Part shown: one piece after another, positions 62,062 through 64,000 of the stretch
How positions within the stretch are numbered: the stretch's first letter is position 1
Layout of the letters: each line of letters starts with the position of its first letter
NCBI RefSeq assembly: GCF_045920555.1
Contig: NZ_CP174509.1
Coordinates: 5,332,001-5,396,000, forward strand
Source of the DNA: Pseudalkalibacillus sp045920555
GTDB taxonomy: Bacteria > Bacillota > Bacilli > Bacillales > Fictibacillaceae
DNA length: 64,000 nt
Direction of reading: 5' to 3'
Program-made: the position numbers and the translations under genes
The notes under the pieces: generated by a model
Database searches by the model: none
What the model was told of the DNA's origin: nothing
Seen by the model: only the letters and a program-made list of their open reading frames with translations

Positions 62062-63075
62062 ATGAGTAAATATCAAGAAGCAAAGAAGCTAGTTAGAAGT
62101 TATTTTGATGCTCTAGAAAATTCAACACCTGAAAATGTATCAAGTGTATTGTATGAATTTACAAGTGAAGATTATTTATGGAGAGGGGTTTACCCATTCC
62201 GTGAGCAGCAAGGGGCTCAATCTGTTGCAGAAAAATTTTGGACTCCTCTCATGAACTCACTCAAACATATGCAGCGCCGTCAGGATATATTTATTGCTGG
62301 AACGAACGAAATTAGTGGGGAACAATGGGTTATGAGCATGGGGCATTTTATGGGACTTTTTGACAATGATTGGATGGGTGTAAGACGATCAGGAAAAATG
62401 ATAAACCTAAGATATGCCGAGTTTAATTGTGTTGAGAATAGAAAAATTACGCAATCAGGACTGTTTGTTGACATCATCGGATTTATGCTACAGGCAGGAA
62501 TAAATCCACTACCACCTTCAACAGGAACATACTTTGTATATCCGGGTCCAAGAAATCATGATGGACTTCTTTTAGAGGATGCACCAGAGGAAGAAGGTGT
62601 AGCAACCTTAAACCTTGTAAACAAAATGGTGAATGATTTATCAGAGCTTAATGATAGCGGGGCGATGGGATGTACTCCTGAGCTGCTAGAGCGATCATGG
62701 GCCAAGGATATGATTTGGTATGGACCAGGTGGTATTGGAGCGAGCTACACAATCCCAAGATATCAACAGCAGCATCAACTCCCTTTCAGAAACAACCTAA
62801 AGGACAAAAAATTTAACGGACATGTTTGCCGCTTTGCGGAAGGCAATTTTGCTTGCTTCTTTGGTTGGCCAAATTTATCTAATATACCAATCGGCGGGTT
62901 TCTTGGATTGCCAGGAGGGGAAATCCGTGCTCATATGCAGGTGGTAGATGTGTATTATCGTCAAGGTGACAAGCTTTCAGAAAACTGGGTGTTTATTGAT
63001 ATACCTTATTGGTTAAAGCAACAGGGCTTGGATATTTTTAAACGTACTCAACAAATATTGGACCCTAAACTTTAA
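62062..63075 (+). CDS. SnoaL-like (NTF2-fold) protein with two domains
   Basis: The 337-residue product contains two SnoaL-like halves: residues about 1-150 (ARSYFDALENSTPENV-like start, WRGVYPFREQQG, WVMSMGHFMGLFDNDW) and about 180-330 (MVNDLSELNDSG, WYGPGGIGASYTIPRYQQQH, ending VFIDIPYWLKQQGLDIF). SnoaL-type proteins act as cyclases, isomerases or hydrolases on small molecules, so a catabolic step is likely. Start at the ATG after GGAGG. Two operators upstream and two before the next gene suggest shared control with the symporter. Confidence 0.85.
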   Translation: MSKYQEAKKLVRSYFDALENSTPENVSSVLYEFTSEDYLWRGVYPFREQQGAQSVAEKFWTPLMNSLKHMQRRQDIFIAGTNEISGEQWVMSMGHFMGLFDNDWMGVRRSGKMINLRYAEFNCVENRKITQSGLFVDIIGFMLQAGINPLPPSTGTYFVYPGPRNHDGLLLEDAPEEEGVATLNLVNKMVNDLSELNDSGAMGCTPELLERSWAKDMIWYGPGGIGASYTIPRYQQQHQLPFRNNLKDKKFNGHVCRFAEGNFACFFGWPNLSNIPIGGFLGLPGGEIRAHMQVVDVYYRQGDKLSENWVFIDIPYWLKQQGLDIFKRTQQILDPKL

Positions 63076-63310
63076 ACATTTAACATGAATTTAAACGAAA
63101 ACTTAGATACAATAGGGCCACGAAAATTATTAGCTTCCTTATAATTAACTAAATGTTAGGAAATTTTATCAAATCTATATTTACTTCTCGTTGTATATTC
63201 AGTATAAATAAAACCATAAATTCGTATTTAGGAATAGCACAAGTACCTGTTGACCAAAGGATGTAAGTTTAGAAATTAAGTATCAGCAGCATCTCTTCAA
63301 TAACAAAATT

Positions 63311-63326
63311 TTGAATGCGTATTCAA
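63311..63326. promoter_or_regulatory. Palindromic operator, copy 3
   Basis: TTGAATGCGTATTCAA, 118 bp before the symporter start, has the same arms as copies 2 and 4. Confidence 0.8.
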
Positions 63327-63372
63327 CAACCATTTAATAAGCAATAATTCTGGCTGAACCGTGTAAAGTATT

Positions 63373-63388
63373 TTGAATCCGCATTCAA
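63373..63388. promoter_or_regulatory. Palindromic operator, copy 4
   Basis: TTGAATCCGCATTCAA, 56 bp before the symporter start. The centre-to-centre distance to copy 3 is 62 bp, about six helical turns. Confidence 0.8.
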
Positions 63389-63443
63389 AAAGCTACTTAG
63401 CAAGTTTTTCAATAAGTATATTATATGGGGGGTCTTAGAAATT

Positions 63444-64000
63444 ATGAGTTCAATTGATATGTTGATTGTTGCTGTATACATGATAGCTCTCATTATTATG
63501 GGGTATTATCTTAGCAAAGGAAATAAAACGCAAGATGATTATTTTGTAGGTGGAAGATCAGTTGCTACACTCCCAATAGCCCTTTCGATAGCAGCGACAA
63601 CGGTAAGTGCAAACGGATTTATAGGTGGGCCAGGTTGGGCTTATGGTTCAGGGTTAATGGCGTTTATGCTGAATTTCAGTATTCCAATTGTTTTATTATT
63701 GACACTATCCATATTTTTGCCGTTTTTCTACAATTTAAAAGTTACATCAATCTATGAGTATATTGAAATGCGTTTAGGGGGAAAAAGTAGACTTCTTGTT
63801 GTTATCGGATTTATCGTATCAAATGTTATCCAGGTTGGATCATTTTTATTTATCCCCTCATTAGTGATTCAAACATTCACAGGGTGGTCGTTGACGACGG
63901 TTGTTCCAATTGTTGTAACGGTTGCAATTTTATACACGTTACTAGGTGGAATTAAAGCTGTTATATGGACAGATGCGATCCAAATGGTTGTTCTGTGGGG
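63444..64000 (+). CDS. Sodium:solute symporter family protein (5' part)
   Basis: The frame is open from the ATG to the window edge (185 codons). It begins MSSIDMLIVAVYMIALIIMG with a membrane helix, then SKGNKTQDDYFVGGRS, the SSS-family signature, followed by further helices and LLGGIKAVIWTDAIQM. GGGGGG with weak spacing precedes the start. It should import a carboxylate, sugar or similar compound with sodium. It probably belongs with the SnoaL-like gene because both have the same palindromes upstream. Confidence 0.93.
   Translation, partial: MSSIDMLIVAVYMIALIIMGYYLSKGNKTQDDYFVGGRSVATLPIALSIAATTVSANGFIGGPGWAYGSGLMAFMLNFSIPIVLLLTLSIFLPFFYNLKVTSIYEYIEMRLGGKSRLLVVIGFIVSNVIQVGSFLFIPSLVIQTFTGWSLTTVVPIVVTVAILYTLLGGIKAVIWTDAIQMVVLW

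Overview
The window is a low-GC Gram-positive chromosome segment, most likely from the family Bacillaceae. The evidence is Bacillus-type ribosome binding sites (AGGAGG), frequent TTG and GTG starts, a LexA box of the GAACN4GTTC type, a CcpA-type cre site, an eps-type exopolysaccharide operon and YolD, ConE and CwlT-like proteins. No rRNA, tRNA or CRISPR array was recognised. Species cannot be named from the sequence.

Layout. (1) 1-6.5 kb holds small scattered genes: a membrane-anchored hypothetical, a MerR regulator with a short-chain dehydrogenase, two frameshifted exported-protein genes and a secreted EEP-family phosphodiesterase, separated by hairpins and a short dispersed repeat. (2) 6.5-17.4 kb is one minus-strand conjugation operon (Replic_Relax protein, VirD4, TcpC, small membrane protein, TcpE, VirB4, lipoprotein, ConG-like, CwlT-like, accessory protein). 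It has no recognisable relaxase, integrase or replication gene. (3) 18.0-21.4 kb is the most unusual part. Two divergent XRE regulators surround five copies of a 15-bp operator, one lying inside the spacer of a near-consensus promoter. Downstream lies a gene that fuses a DCC-type thiol-disulfide oxidoreductase domain, a twin-arginine signal, a middle domain and a C-terminal core with 16 cysteines resembling halocin C8. It is followed by a small membrane protein and its own tatA and tatC. I read this as a self-contained production, folding, export and possibly immunity cassette for a disulfide-rich bacteriocin.

(4) 21.5-27.9 kb is a mannoside-utilisation operon (GH130 phosphorylase, DUF1861, ABC sugar importer) with a divergent LacI regulator and a cre site. 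(5) 28.7-51.3 kb is a Wzx/Wzy-type exopolysaccharide locus read on the minus strand. Chain-length protein, tyrosine kinase and phosphatase come first, then a likely EAR (epsC) antitermination RNA, a 4,6-dehydratase and GalU, a strong terminator, then priming transferase, glycosyltransferases, a heparinase-like lyase, flippase, polymerase, acyltransferase and sugar-nucleotide dehydrogenases. The UDP-GlcNAc 2-epimerase gene in this locus is broken by two stops and a frameshift.

(6) 51.7-64 kb is an accessory region: a TnpB-only IS605-type element that splits a DUF5317 gene, a secreted glycerophosphodiesterase, a lipase-like hydrolase, and then decayed pieces (IS21 istB, IS110, a lytic-transglycosylase scrap, a possible group II intron piece, a broken lipoprotein, a truncated AraC regulator). 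A SnoaL-like gene and the start of a sodium:solute symporter close the window; two copies of one 16-bp palindrome lie upstream of each.
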